NCBI GenBank assembly: GCA_963678465.1
Contig: OY782858.1
Coordinates: forward strand, 434,001-498,000
Reading direction: 5' to 3'
DNA: 64,000 nucleotides
From: Paludibacter sp963678465
Lineage (GTDB): Bacteria; Bacteroidota; Bacteroidia; Bacteroidales; Paludibacteraceae
In this document: positions 7,559 to 17,124 of the stretch, piece by piece
Position numbering within the stretch: the first letter of the stretch is position 1
Layout of the letters: every line of letters starts with the position of its first letter
Position numbers and translations under genes: made by a program
The notes under the pieces: model-generated
What the model saw: only the letters and a program-made list of their open reading frames with translations
The model's database searches: none
Told to the model about the DNA's origin: nothing

Positions 7559-8155
7559 TTATAACCAACGGCGTACTTTAGTGCAATAATGCATGTAAAT
7601 ATTTGTGTGTACTGATTTTAGATATTCTTCCTCCAAACGAACCTGTACCTGAAAAAGAAGCGTTGATGAAACGAATACCAACAAGGTAATTGCATTAGGG
7701 AAAACGAGAAATACTCCTGCTAATGTAACAAGCATACCTAAAAAAACGGGATTTCGGGAAACAGAGAATAAGCCGTTTGTTTTAAGTTCGGTTTTTGCGG
7801 AATGGTCGATACCTACCCGCCACGAGTTACTCATTTGTACTTGAGCTACGATAATCCATAAAAGTGCAAGGTGAATGAATGCGAAACCTGTATATTTCAG
7901 AATTGATATTTCGAGCCATGTAAAGGGTGCGAAATACTGCAAACCTTCGGGGTAAAAAAGATTGACTAACGCTACAATAAAAATTAACGAGGTAATGGGG
8001 GCAGATACTTTACCTAAAAAGTCGTGTGCCGAATCGGTGTTTTTGAACACATAGGGATTAATGCCAGTTTTGCGTTTTACACGAATTGAGGGGGTGATAA
8101 ACACAATAAGGAAATACAGTATCAGAAAAGCAACGATATAAATATTGGCAATCAT
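7559..8155 (-). CDS. ICMT/PEMT-like integral membrane methyltransferase
   Basis: Encodes 198 residues with about five hydrophobic helices (5-25, 50-68, 85-110, 135-150, 155-172). The segment NSWRVGIDHSAKTELKTNG followed by LFSVSRNPVFLGM carries the S-R-N-P-x-x-x-G signature and upstream Trp/Arg-Gly block of the isoprenylcysteine carboxyl methyltransferase family, which uses S-adenosylmethionine inside the membrane. The natural substrate of bacterial members is unknown. The gene begins 12 bp after the stop of the metal ATPase, so the two are cotranscribed; members beside heavy-metal exporters are common, and a role in metal tolerance is inference only. Confidence 0.85.
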   Translation of the reverse strand: MIANIYIVAFLILYFLIVFITPSIRVKRKTGINPYVFKNTDSAHDFLGKVSAPITSLIFIVALVNLFYPEGLQYFAPFTWLEISILKYTGFAFIHLALLWIIVAQVQMSNSWRVGIDHSAKTELKTNGLFSVSRNPVFLGMLVTLAGVFLVFPNAITLLVFVSSTLLFQVQVRLEEEYLKSVHTNIYMHYCTKVRRWL

Positions 8156-8167
8156 ATTCTTTGATTA

Positions 8168-10255
8168 TTATTTTTTTAGTATTCTTAGTGCATTGAAAAT
8201 CGCAATCAGGGCAACGCCCATATCTCCGAAAACAGCTTCCCACATGGTTGCAATGCCAAATACTCCGAGAACAATGAAAGCAAGTTTTATGCCCATGGCA
8301 AAATAGATATTCTGCCATACTATGTTTCGGGTTATTTTTGCCACGTCAATAGCCAGAGCAACTTTCGAAGGGGAATCAGTCATCAATACTACATCAGCTG
8401 TTTCAATTGCTGCATCGGAGCCAAGTGCGCCCATGGCTATTCCTACATCCGCGCGGGCAATTACCGGAGCGTCGTTTATTCCATCGCCAACAAAGGCTAC
8501 TTTGCCGCCTTTACTTTCTGCGATTAATTGTTCGATATGTTTTACTTTATCTTCCGGTAGCAATTCAGAGTAAAATCGGTCAATCCCTAATCTTTTTGCA
8601 AAGGCTTGTGCGGCATATTGATTGTCGCCAGTGAGCATGACCGTTTGAATTTTCTTCGCTTTTAAGTTCTCAATCGCTTCAATTGCATCGTCTTTCAGGC
8701 TGTCGGAGATAATGATATAACCAGCATAAACACGGTCAATAGTTACATGCACCACCGTTCCATCTACCTGACAAACCGAATGTTCGATGTTTTCTTTATG
8801 TAACATTTTATCATTACCTGCCAATATTGTTTTGCCATCAACAACCGCTTTAATACCATGCCCTGATATTTCCTCGGTTTGTGTAATTTTTGTGATGTCA
8901 ATTTTAGCCTGATACGCTTCGGTAATGGATTGAGCCACCGGGTGATTTGAGTGAGTTTCGGCATAAGCGGCATATTCCAAAATTTCTTCTTTAGAAAAGC
9001 CGTTTGAGGTAACCACCTCTGAAACTTTAAACTCGCCCTTTGTGAGTGTACCTGTTTTGTCAAACACTACTGTTGTTACCTGCGTTAGAGCGTCCAGAAA
9101 ATTAGAGCCTTTTACCAGAATCCCCTTTCGGGATGCCAAACCAACCCCGCCAAAATAGCCCAAGGGAATACTGATAACTAATGCACACGGACAAGAAATA
9201 ACCAATACAACCAAGGCACGATATATCCAATCGCCAAACGTTTGTCCGCTAAATAAAAGCGGTGGTACTATAGCCAACAGCAAAGCTCCAATAACCACTA
9301 TCGGCGTATAATATCTGGCAAATGTAGTAATGAATTTCTCTGTTTCGGCTTTTTGTGAGGTGGCATTTTCCACCAGTTCAAGAATTCTTGAAACAGATGA
9401 TTCCCCAAATAATTTATTGACTTTTATAGTAAGTAAACCGGATTGATTAATCATCCCTGCCATTACTTCATCTTTTACGTTTACTTTACGGGGTACGCTT
9501 TCACCTGTTAGTGCAGCGGTATCAACAAACGAAGTACCATCGATAATAGTTCCATCGAGTGGAACTTTTTCACCTGCCTTAACGACAATAATGTCACCAA
9601 CTTTTACTTCTTCGGGAGAAACCTTGATTACTTCCACGCCTGATTTCAGATTGGCATAATCGGGTTTTATTTCCAATAGCGATTTGATTGACTTGCGTGA
9701 ACGACCCACTGCAATGTCCTGAAATAATTCACCAGTCACGTAAAATAGCATTACTGCCACCGCTTCGGACATTTGGTGAATAGCAAAAGCTCCAAGTGTA
9801 GCAATAGCCATTAAAAACTGTTCATCGAAGAATTGTCCCCTGATAATATTCTTCACTGCCGAAGCTATTACTTTCCAACCAACTATGAGGTAGGCGGTAA
9901 TATATACAGCGTATTCCGCTATTTCAAATGGAGTATTGTGTAGTTTTTCTTCAAATATTATCCCAATAACTAATAATGCCAAAGCAGAGACTGCTTTAAT
10001 TATTGTTCCTTTATTTTCTGCAAGTTCACTTACCGAAACCAATGTTTTCTCCTTGTCAATGTCTTCTACTTCAACTTCCGGTTCAAGTGTCTTAATCTGA
10101 GCTTTGACCTTTTCGAGATTATCGGTATCAATAGTCATGGTGGCATTTGCAAAATTCACCGTTACGAATTTTACTTCCTCCAGTTTCGACAGACTATTTT
10201 CAATCTTAGATGCGCAGGACGCGCAATCCAGATTATTTAGCTTATATTTTTTCAT
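8168..10255 (-). CDS. P1B-type heavy-metal-translocating ATPase (Zn/Cd/Pb type)
   Basis: Encodes 695 residues. An N-terminal HMA domain has the Cys11/Cys14 site (LDCASCASK). Six to eight membrane helices follow, with TGES (about 250) in the actuator domain, the CPC metal site at 355-357 (VISCPCALV), the phosphorylated Asp399 in DKTGTLTKG, the HP motif (SNHPVAQSI) and GDGINDAP. The last helix carries FGDMGVALIAIFNALR, which fits the ZntA/CadA (P1B-2) subgroup rather than CopA, whose end has MxxSS. It therefore most likely exports divalent Zn/Cd/Pb from the cytoplasm. It heads a two-gene unit with the methyltransferase, behind a promoter whose -33 region is a perfect TGCAACTAAGTTGCA palindrome. 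Confidence 0.95.
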   Translation of the reverse strand: MKKYKLNNLDCASCASKIENSLSKLEEVKFVTVNFANATMTIDTDNLEKVKAQIKTLEPEVEVEDIDKEKTLVSVSELAENKGTIIKAVSALALLVIGIIFEEKLHNTPFEIAEYAVYITAYLIVGWKVIASAVKNIIRGQFFDEQFLMAIATLGAFAIHQMSEAVAVMLFYVTGELFQDIAVGRSRKSIKSLLEIKPDYANLKSGVEVIKVSPEEVKVGDIIVVKAGEKVPLDGTIIDGTSFVDTAALTGESVPRKVNVKDEVMAGMINQSGLLTIKVNKLFGESSVSRILELVENATSQKAETEKFITTFARYYTPIVVIGALLLAIVPPLLFSGQTFGDWIYRALVVLVISCPCALVISIPLGYFGGVGLASRKGILVKGSNFLDALTQVTTVVFDKTGTLTKGEFKVSEVVTSNGFSKEEILEYAAYAETHSNHPVAQSITEAYQAKIDITKITQTEEISGHGIKAVVDGKTILAGNDKMLHKENIEHSVCQVDGTVVHVTIDRVYAGYIIISDSLKDDAIEAIENLKAKKIQTVMLTGDNQYAAQAFAKRLGIDRFYSELLPEDKVKHIEQLIAESKGGKVAFVGDGINDAPVIARADVGIAMGALGSDAAIETADVVLMTDSPSKVALAIDVAKITRNIVWQNIYFAMGIKLAFIVLGVFGIATMWEAVFGDMGVALIAIFNALRILKK

Positions 10256-10327
10256 GTCTAATTTGTATTTTTTTAATCAGAATAAACCCTGCTAAAATTC
10301 GAAGAGTTTAGCTGTTTTTTTATGCTA

Positions 10328-10363
10328 CAAAAATAGTAAAAAAGAGAGTGCAACTAAGTTGCA
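10328..10363 (-). promoter_or_regulatory. Promoter with metal-regulator operator, ATPase unit
   Basis: TGCAACTAAGTTGCA at 10349-10363 is a 7-1-7 perfect palindrome. In minus-strand reading its TTGC starts 18 bp before TATTTTTG (10335-10328), a TAnnTTTG -7 element, so the palindrome overlaps the -33 box. The same palindrome with identical spacing stands before the His-rich gene at 17520. The arrangement implies repression by a dimeric regulator, most simply the Fur-family protein encoded at 17590-18000. Confidence 0.8.
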
Positions 10364-10395
10364 AAGTGAATGGTTGAAAGGTACTTTTGAGTAAT

Positions 10396-10430
10396 AAAAA
10401 AAAGACAGCCCAACTGATTGAGCTGTCTTA
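10396..10430 (-). terminator. Terminator after the PII-like gene
   Basis: AAGACAGC (10402-10409) and GCTGTCTT (10422-10429) form a perfect 8-bp stem; minus-strand reading continues with eight T. It starts 9 bp after the stop of the PII-like gene and separates the efflux unit from the ATPase promoter. Confidence 0.9.
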
Positions 10431-10438
10431 AATCGGAA

Positions 10439-10771
10439 TTACATTGCTGTATTTTTTAAGTCTTGATTTACTTTATAAACATTCTCGACTTCAGAAACAT
10501 AGATAATACCATCACCCGGATTGCCGGTTCTTCCTTTAGTGGAAATAATGCTAACAATTTTTTCTACATCAACATCATTGCACACAATTTCAATCTTAGC
10601 CACTTTGCTATCTGTTATAGAAAAATGGGTTGACAGTGATAATTCATCACTTTTAAAACTCCCTGTACCTTCGGCCATCGAAACTGTTATATTAGGATAA
10701 CCAGCCTGTAGTAATTGAATCAAAATATCATTTACTTTAAATGGCTTTACAAATGCTTTTATCTCTTTCAT
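10439..10771 (-). CDS. PII-like signalling protein linked to metal efflux
   Basis: Encodes 110 residues with the ferredoxin-like fold of PII proteins: MKEIKAFVKPFKVNDILIQL at the front and the C-terminal signature TGNPGDGIIYVSEVENVYKV. The T-loop region (about 36-53) is GTGSFKSDELSLSTHFSI and lacks the conserved Tyr that is uridylylated in GlnB/GlnK and the usual QKG string, so it is not a standard nitrogen regulator. It lies 28 bp after the CzcB-like gene and before a terminator. A PII subgroup encoded next to CusABC/CzcCBA exporters has been described (PII-NG); this gene fits it by context. A role in sensing a metal or nucleotide and binding the pump is inference. Confidence 0.88.
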   Translation of the reverse strand: MKEIKAFVKPFKVNDILIQLLQAGYPNITVSMAEGTGSFKSDELSLSTHFSITDSKVAKIEIVCNDVDVEKIVSIISTKGRTGNPGDGIIYVSEVENVYKVNQDLKNTAM

Positions 10772-10799
10772 AAATTTTTATCTTTTTATTTTTAATTGA

Positions 10800-11984
10800 T
10801 TAACAACTCATTTCGCCGGCATTTTTCTTTGCCGAAAGCAAATTGTATGCTCCTTTAATAACGACTTTTGCTTCTTTAAAGTTGAAGCCTTCAGGCAAAA
10901 CGATTTCTGTAAATCCGTCATCAGAAACGCCTTTTTGTATTTGAATCATCCGGTATTCAGTAAAAGGTTTTCCACTTTCTACCTTGTTTTTATCAAATAC
11001 AAAAATATAGTCTTTGTCATCGAAACTGACAATGGACGCAGAAGGAACTGAGGTTGCCTGACCACTTTTAGCTTGAATATGAGCATTTACATACATGCCT
11101 GGTAACATGTTTTTACAATGTCCGACAACATTCGCATACACTTTGTAAGTCTTATCATTATTTATAGACTTTCCAGTTTGATAGACAACTGCTTCATGCT
11201 GTTCTGTTTCATTGTTGATGTAAAAGCGAATTTTTTCACCGTTAGATACTTTATCAGCATCTTTTTCGAATAATGTAAGTTCAAGAAATAGTTTGTCGCT
11301 GTTTACAATTTCGAACAATACATCGGATGCCGAAACAGATTTGCCAATACTGACATTTACAGTCTTGACGTATCCTGAAATAGGAGAAACCAATGCCACT
11401 GACCGGCTAATATTATCTTCGTTCAGTTTGAAAGGGTTAATTCCAACAAGCGATAGTTTTTGTTCCAAGGCTTTTACCTGAACTTTGAGGCTGTTGTAAT
11501 CGGAAGTAACTTGTTGCATATTTTTTTGAGACGATACATCGCTTTTGTAAAGTTCTGCTTGACGTTCATATTCAGCTTTGGCAAGTTCTGATCTGTTTTT
11601 TGCTTCCAGATAATTTTGCTGAATGTCGATAAACTCCTGATTTTCGATAATGGCCAATGTTTGTCCTTTCCGAACAGCATTGCCAGGCATTAGGTTTGTG
11701 CTTTTTACAAACCCACCCATTGGCATACTAACAGTTGCCAGATTTTGTGGTGCAACTGAGACTGTACCATTTACTTTTAGTGTTCCACTCATTGAGCGCA
11801 ATTCAATCGCGCCCATTTCTATGTTTGCAAGTTTTATCTGGTCGTCTCGCAATTCAACGATATCTTCGGGAATTACTTCTGTCTCTACTTCTGCCACAGC
11901 TGATTTTTTATTTCCGTTACATGACGAAAATGTCAAGAGAGCGGCTAAAATAACGATTGGTGTTATAAATTTATATTTTGTCAT
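10800..11984 (-). CDS. RND efflux periplasmic adaptor lipoprotein (CzcB/CusB-like)
   Basis: Encodes 394 residues. The signal peptide ends in a lipobox LTFSSC with Cys22, so the protein is lipid-anchored in the periplasm. Then come the barrel-sandwich half (SVAPQNLATVSMPMGGFVKS), a helical hairpin (about 110-170, LEAKNRSELAKAEYERQAEL), the second lipoyl half (ALVSPISGYVKTVNVSIGKS) and a beta-barrel/membrane-proximal part ending in VVIKGAYNLLSAK. It bridges the inner-membrane pump and the outer-membrane channel, here both on one polypeptide encoded just upstream (52-bp gap). The N-terminal HMBD zinc-finger-like domain seen in the second adaptor of this window (26267) is absent. Confidence 0.93.
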   Translation of the reverse strand: MTKYKFITPIVILAALLTFSSCNGNKKSAVAEVETEVIPEDIVELRDDQIKLANIEMGAIELRSMSGTLKVNGTVSVAPQNLATVSMPMGGFVKSTNLMPGNAVRKGQTLAIIENQEFIDIQQNYLEAKNRSELAKAEYERQAELYKSDVSSQKNMQQVTSDYNSLKVQVKALEQKLSLVGINPFKLNEDNISRSVALVSPISGYVKTVNVSIGKSVSASDVLFEIVNSDKLFLELTLFEKDADKVSNGEKIRFYINNETEQHEAVVYQTGKSINNDKTYKVYANVVGHCKNMLPGMYVNAHIQAKSGQATSVPSASIVSFDDKDYIFVFDKNKVESGKPFTEYRMIQIQKGVSDDGFTEIVLPEGFNFKEAKVVIKGAYNLLSAKKNAGEMSC

Positions 11985-12036
11985 AATGTTTTTGTTTTAG
12001 ACCTTCAACCCCCAAATGAGGGCTAAAGGAGTGAAA

Positions 12037-15000
12037 TTAATATATTTTTCCGGTAATAAAGTCTATTGAGATAACGGTTTGATTATAATTGTTTTGTGCA
12101 TCGAGATAGCTTTGTTTTATACTTAATGCCCGATTCAGACTCAGAATATAATCGAGATAATCCATTGCTCCGGCTTTGTAACTTTTGGTAGCCTGTTCAA
12201 TAATTAAATTGGCTTCCGGAATTGCCTGTTTTTCGTAATAATCCAAACTGTTGCTGTTCTTGCTAAATTCAAGCATTAATGAACGATAACTACCTGAAAG
12301 CGATTTTGAATAATACTCTGCATTTGTTTGTGCCACTTTTTCTTTAAACTTTGCAGCCTTTACTTTTGCCGAATAAGGTGCGAACCATAGTGGAACTGCA
12401 ATGCCCGCCTGAATACCTGTAAAGCGGTTGCCCGTACCAAATACACGTGGCAGTCCGTTTATTTCCTGAGTTCCCTGCATGGTTTGGCTGAAATATCCTA
12501 TACTCAAATCGGGTAAAGCACGGCTACTTTCCAACTTTTTTTCCAAACGTGACACTTCAACCTGTTGATTAACATAACCAACAGAAGGGTTGGCCGCTAA
12601 AACGGCTTTGTCGGTAGCAGGTAAATAGTCGATACGGTGTAACACTGTATCGGCAGGGTACAGGGTAGTTTCTACATTTAAAATCGTTTGTAGTTTCTGA
12701 TTATAAATCACCAAATCTGCATTAATCTGTTTCAACTGATTTTTAATTTCGAAGCTTTGCGACCGGGCTGAAATCATTTCAAGTCGGTTTGTTTCGCCTG
12801 TTTTTGCCCTGAGTTCTGCCGCTTTTTGGAAGCCAGTGTATAAACTATCCTGATATGCATACAATTTTTGCTTCGAATACAGGTAAGCCAATTGCCAGTA
12901 AATTTGTTTCACTTGCGTGGCAATTTCGATCTGCGAAGTTTTCAACTGCCATTCACTGCTTTTCACATTGGCATTAGCCAGTTTGTTTTGATTTATATAA
13001 ACTGTTGGAAAAGCAAAGGATTGCGATACAGTGAAACTATTGTCTTTGGAATATGAATTGATTTGTCCATATTCACCATCAATATTGGTTTTTGGAATAT
13101 CCCACGAAGCACCTTTTAAGGCCTTTTGAACATCAACAGAATATTTTGAAGAACGCACGGATAAATTACTGTCCAACGCCATTTGAATTGCTTGTTTCAG
13201 ATTAATGCTTTTAGTTTGCTGCGCATTTATTGAATTAAAACCCGAGGAACAAACAACAAGCATCAACAAAACAGACAAGGTTTTCACCGATTTCCTTTTA
13301 AAAAGTGACCTGAATGAAAAAGTTGAAAAGAATATGTAAAAGATAGGCAAAACAATTAGCGTCAGTAAAGTGGCTGTTATCAGTCCACCAATAACAACTG
13401 TTGCCAGCGGTTTTTGCACTTCAGCACCGGCCGAGGTAGATAATGCCATAGGCAAGAAACCCAACGAAGCAACAGCAGCCGTCATAATTACCGGACGCAA
13501 ACGTGTATTCAGTCCTTTAATAACCCGTTCGTAAATATCTGTGATACCTTCTTCTTTCTCCAATCGGTTAAATTCGGCAATGAGTACAATGCCATTTAAC
13601 ACGGCGATACCAAACAGAGCGATAAAACCAACCCCTGCAGAAATGGAAAAATTCATACCTCGTAGCCAAAGTGCCAAAATACCCCCAATCAACGACATGG
13701 GTACAGCCGTATAGATTAATAAGGTTTGTTTTACAGAATGAAATGTAAAGAATAAGAGTACAAATATGAGCAACAACGCTACCGGAACAGCAATTGCCAG
13801 ACGAGCCTTGGCAGCTTGAAGATTCTCAAATTGACCGCCATACTTTACATAATAACCTGTTGGTAGTTGCACTTTTGCATCGATTTGTTTTGTTACATCA
13901 GCTATGACACTTTGTACATCTCTGTTACGAACATTAAAACCAATGGTTATACGGCGTTTGGTATCTTCACGTGACACCTGTGCAGGACCTGATTTTATTT
14001 CAACATTAGCAATTTGTTCAAAAGGAATCTGTCCGCCATTGGGCAAAGCAACAGAAAGATTTTTTACATCGTCAATGCTTTGGCGGTAATCCTTATCCAT
14101 TCGTACCACCAATCCAAAACGTTTTTCTTCGTCGAATACTACTCCCGCCTGACTTCCGGCAAATGCTGTCCGTAACACGCGGTTTACTTCTTCGATAGAA
14201 AGTCCGTATTGTGCCAACCGATCGCGATTATATTCAACCTGAATCTGAGCCAGCCCGGTTACTTTCTCCACGTTAATATCTTCAACGCCTTGAACCTGTT
14301 GGATGATTTTTTCCACTTGCGAAGCTTTATCAGCAAGTGTATTCAGGTCATCGCCAAATATTTTTATAGCAATATCCTGTTTTGATCCCGAAAGCAATTC
14401 GTTGGTACGCATTTGAATCGGTTGTTGAAACTCAAATTTTACACCTGCCAACGGTATCAATGCTTCTTCCATCTTTTCCACCAGTTCTTCACGGTTTTTT
14501 GCCGAAGTCCATTCACTTTTATCTTTGAGCGTAATAATATAATCACCTGTTTCCATTGGAGTTGGGTCGGTTGGAATTTCGCCTGCTCCAATTTTACAAA
14601 CAACATGTTTTATTTCAGGGAAGTTAGCAAGTAATATTTTATTAGCTTTTTGAACCTGCTCAACCGTATTGGTAAGCGAACCACCCTGCAAGGTAATTAC
14701 CCCTGCTGCCAAATCGCCTTCCTCCAGTTGAGGAATGAACTCACCTCCCAAGCTGCTAAAGACAAAGAGACTTGCAATGAATATTGCAATGACCGATGCT
14801 GATACAAGTAATTTCCGTTTTAAGGCAAACCGGATAGCCGGATTAAATATCTTGTGAAACCAATTCATCATCTTATCTGAAAAATTGGGTTTGTGTTCGG
14901 TGTTCTTACTCAAGAATAAGGTTGAAACCATTGGTACATAAGTCAATGATAGAATAGTAGCGCCAATCAATGCAAAAGACACAACTTGCGCCATTGGACG

Positions 15001-16431
15001 AAACATTTTACCTTCGATACCCACCAACGCCATAATTGGTACATACACAATCAGGATAATAACTTGTCCGAATGTGGCGGAACTCATCATTCGTTTTGCC
15101 GACTCGAATACAGTTTCATCCATTTGCGGCTGCGAAAGTCTTTTGATGCCCGGATGATGGTGTTTGCTCATAGATATTCGATGCACCACGCTCTCGACAA
15201 TAATTACAGCCCCATCCACAATCAACCCGAAGTCAATTGCGCCCAAACTCATCAGGTTGCCCGATACGCCAAAAAGTTGCATCATTGAAACAGCAAACAG
15301 CATGGAAAGTGGAATTACTGAGGCAACAATGAGCCCTGCCCGCATATTTCCTAAAAACAATATCAAAATGAAGATAACAATTAATGCCCCTTCAATCAGG
15401 TTTCTGGCAACCGTACTAATAGCACGTCCCACTAAATCAGAACGATTAAGAAACGGTTCAATCAACACCCCTTTAGGTAATGATTTCTGAATGGTTTCAA
15501 TGCGGGTTTCTACATTCTTTGTAACTTCATTCGCATTTGCTCCTTTGAGCATCATAACCACACCGCCAACAGCCTCTGTAGTATCAATAACCATAGCACC
15601 ATATCGTGTGGAATTTCCATATTGAACACTTGCAATATCTCTAATTAAAACAGGAATACCCGATGAGTTGCTTTTTACAACAATCTTTTCAATATCTTCT
15701 AATGATTTTACCAACCCAATGCCACGGATAAAATAAGCAGTTGGCTTTTTATCAATATAGGCACTACCTGTATTCTCGTTGTTTCTTTCGAGCGCATCGA
15801 AAATATCGGTGAGTGTGAGGTTCATGCTTCTAAGTCTCTCGGGATTTATGGCTACTTCATATTGTTTTACAAATCCTCCATAGCTGTTAATATCAGCTAC
15901 ACCTGTTGTTCCCAACATCTCGCGGCGAACCGTCCAATCCTGCAAGGTTCTTAACTCCATTGGAGTATATTTGGTTTCATATCCCTTTTCTACAGCAAGA
16001 CGATATTGGTATATTTCGCCCAAGCCGGTAGAAATAGGAGCCATCTCAATTTTTGCGAGACCCGCCGGGATAATGTCCTCGGCTTCTTTGAGGCGTTCTC
16101 CTACTTGTTGCCGTGCCCAGTAGATATCTACATTGTCTTTAAACACAATTGTAGTTACCGACAAGCCCAACCGTGAGATGGAGCGAAGCTCAATAATGTT
16201 TGGGATATTAGCAACAGCTACCTCAATAGGTGCTGTAATTGAGCTCTCGACTTCCTGAACTGCCAACGATGGGGCAAGCGAAATAACCTGCACCTGGTTG
16301 TTGGTTATGTCCGGGGTTGCATCAATAGGTAGCTGTGTAAGCGAATACGTTCCCCAGCCAATTAATGCAACTACAAATAAGCCTATAATAAACTTATTCT
16401 TTATTGAAAAATGAATGATACGTTCTATCAT
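12037..16431 (-). CDS. CzcA-type RND metal pump fused to a TolC-like outer-membrane factor
   Basis: Encodes 1464 residues. Residues 1 to about 1035 are a full HME-RND transporter: first helix, LPIDATPDITNNQVQVISLA, large periplasmic loops, ISIGA-like membrane blocks and DFGLIVDGAVIIVE with the acidic proton-relay residue. After the last helix a basic stretch (FKRKS) leads into a new hydrophobic segment (about 1047-1062, VLLMLVVCSSGF) ending SINAQQ, which looks like an internal signal peptide. Residues about 1066-1464 are an outer-membrane factor with two repeats (LKQAIQMALDSN, MISARSQSFEIKNQL, YLDYILSLNRALSIKQSYLD). The pump plus channel order agrees with one export complex together with the adaptor downstream. 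Substrate is probably Co/Zn/Cd-like, by the CzcA-like DNN motif and neighbours, but this is not certain. Confidence 0.95.
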   Translation of the reverse strand: MIERIIHFSIKNKFIIGLFVVALIGWGTYSLTQLPIDATPDITNNQVQVISLAPSLAVQEVESSITAPIEVAVANIPNIIELRSISRLGLSVTTIVFKDNVDIYWARQQVGERLKEAEDIIPAGLAKIEMAPISTGLGEIYQYRLAVEKGYETKYTPMELRTLQDWTVRREMLGTTGVADINSYGGFVKQYEVAINPERLRSMNLTLTDIFDALERNNENTGSAYIDKKPTAYFIRGIGLVKSLEDIEKIVVKSNSSGIPVLIRDIASVQYGNSTRYGAMVIDTTEAVGGVVMMLKGANANEVTKNVETRIETIQKSLPKGVLIEPFLNRSDLVGRAISTVARNLIEGALIVIFILILFLGNMRAGLIVASVIPLSMLFAVSMMQLFGVSGNLMSLGAIDFGLIVDGAVIIVESVVHRISMSKHHHPGIKRLSQPQMDETVFESAKRMMSSATFGQVIILIVYVPIMALVGIEGKMFRPMAQVVSFALIGATILSLTYVPMVSTLFLSKNTEHKPNFSDKMMNWFHKIFNPAIRFALKRKLLVSASVIAIFIASLFVFSSLGGEFIPQLEEGDLAAGVITLQGGSLTNTVEQVQKANKILLANFPEIKHVVCKIGAGEIPTDPTPMETGDYIITLKDKSEWTSAKNREELVEKMEEALIPLAGVKFEFQQPIQMRTNELLSGSKQDIAIKIFGDDLNTLADKASQVEKIIQQVQGVEDINVEKVTGLAQIQVEYNRDRLAQYGLSIEEVNRVLRTAFAGSQAGVVFDEEKRFGLVVRMDKDYRQSIDDVKNLSVALPNGGQIPFEQIANVEIKSGPAQVSREDTKRRITIGFNVRNRDVQSVIADVTKQIDAKVQLPTGYYVKYGGQFENLQAAKARLAIAVPVALLLIFVLLFFTFHSVKQTLLIYTAVPMSLIGGILALWLRGMNFSISAGVGFIALFGIAVLNGIVLIAEFNRLEKEEGITDIYERVIKGLNTRLRPVIMTAAVASLGFLPMALSTSAGAEVQKPLATVVIGGLITATLLTLIVLPIFYIFFSTFSFRSLFKRKSVKTLSVLLMLVVCSSGFNSINAQQTKSINLKQAIQMALDSNLSVRSSKYSVDVQKALKGASWDIPKTNIDGEYGQINSYSKDNSFTVSQSFAFPTVYINQNKLANANVKSSEWQLKTSQIEIATQVKQIYWQLAYLYSKQKLYAYQDSLYTGFQKAAELRAKTGETNRLEMISARSQSFEIKNQLKQINADLVIYNQKLQTILNVETTLYPADTVLHRIDYLPATDKAVLAANPSVGYVNQQVEVSRLEKKLESSRALPDLSIGYFSQTMQGTQEINGLPRVFGTGNRFTGIQAGIAVPLWFAPYSAKVKAAKFKEKVAQTNAEYYSKSLSGSYRSLMLEFSKNSNSLDYYEKQAIPEANLIIEQATKSYKAGAMDYLDYILSLNRALSIKQSYLDAQNNYNQTVISIDFITGKIY

Positions 16432-16580
16432 AATTTAATTATTTATTTTAAATGTGTTGTAAAAAAGTGTTGAATTCTGGCAATGATTCCAATTATGAGA
16501 ATCAAACAGATCATAGAAATGAAAAACCATTATATTACTTGTTTTAGCCGGATTTTATTCTTCTTTTTTTCACAAGTCAT

Positions 16581-17048
16581 TTATTTTTTTGATTTATAAT
16601 ACTGATTAAATGTCTTTCGGTTTTGGAAATAAACAATCTCAGGTTCTCCCCGATTTTTTAATCCCAACAAAGCAGCTGCTTTGCAAATAGTGTCACCTGA
16701 AAGCGGATCCGAGATAAATGCATCTTCCGTAAAGTGGTTGACAAAATGATCATAACAGTCTTGGTTGCAGAAGGAATATTTTTTTCCTTTGTAACTAAGT
16801 TTTATACTTTCATGCTTGAGAAGTTTGTCACCATTCATACATACAAGCTCTGCCGGAACTTGCTTGCCATAAAATGCATATTGACGGTAGACAAATTTTG
16901 CATCATGTCCAAAAACGATGAATATATTGAAAAAAATTGCAAAAATGAAAAATGAACCAAAGCCGATTAGCAACGTTCGATTAAATTTTCTATCTTCAAT
17001 AACCTTCTTTTCCCGCAATTCCTTCTTTGTCAGTTTTCTTTTACTCAT
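16581..17048 (-). CDS. Membrane-anchored TRASH/YHS-like metal-binding protein
   Basis: The ATG at 17048 is used (155 residues); the reading frame extends to a TTG at 17057. A basic cytoplasmic front (1-24) precedes one membrane helix (about 25-47). The outer domain has LVCMNGDKLLKHESI with Cys70 and YSFCNQDCYDHFVNHF with Cys94 and Cys98, i.e. the C-x(n)-C-x3-C arrangement of TRASH-type metal-binding domains, here preceded by K-x-Y-S-F. It probably binds metal in the periplasm or passes it to the pump. It lies 149 bp upstream of the fused pump gene on the same strand and belongs to the same unit. Confidence 0.75.
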   Translation of the reverse strand: MSKRKLTKKELREKKVIEDRKFNRTLLIGFGSFFIFAIFFNIFIVFGHDAKFVYRQYAFYGKQVPAELVCMNGDKLLKHESIKLSYKGKKYSFCNQDCYDHFVNHFTEDAFISDPLSGDTICKAAALLGLKNRGEPEIVYFQNRKTFNQYYKSKK

Positions 17049-17124
17049 TTGAGTCAAATTTTAAACGTGAACAATAATCTGACATTTCTGTCAGAGAAAT
17101 ATAAAAAAGTACAGTAAGAAAAAA

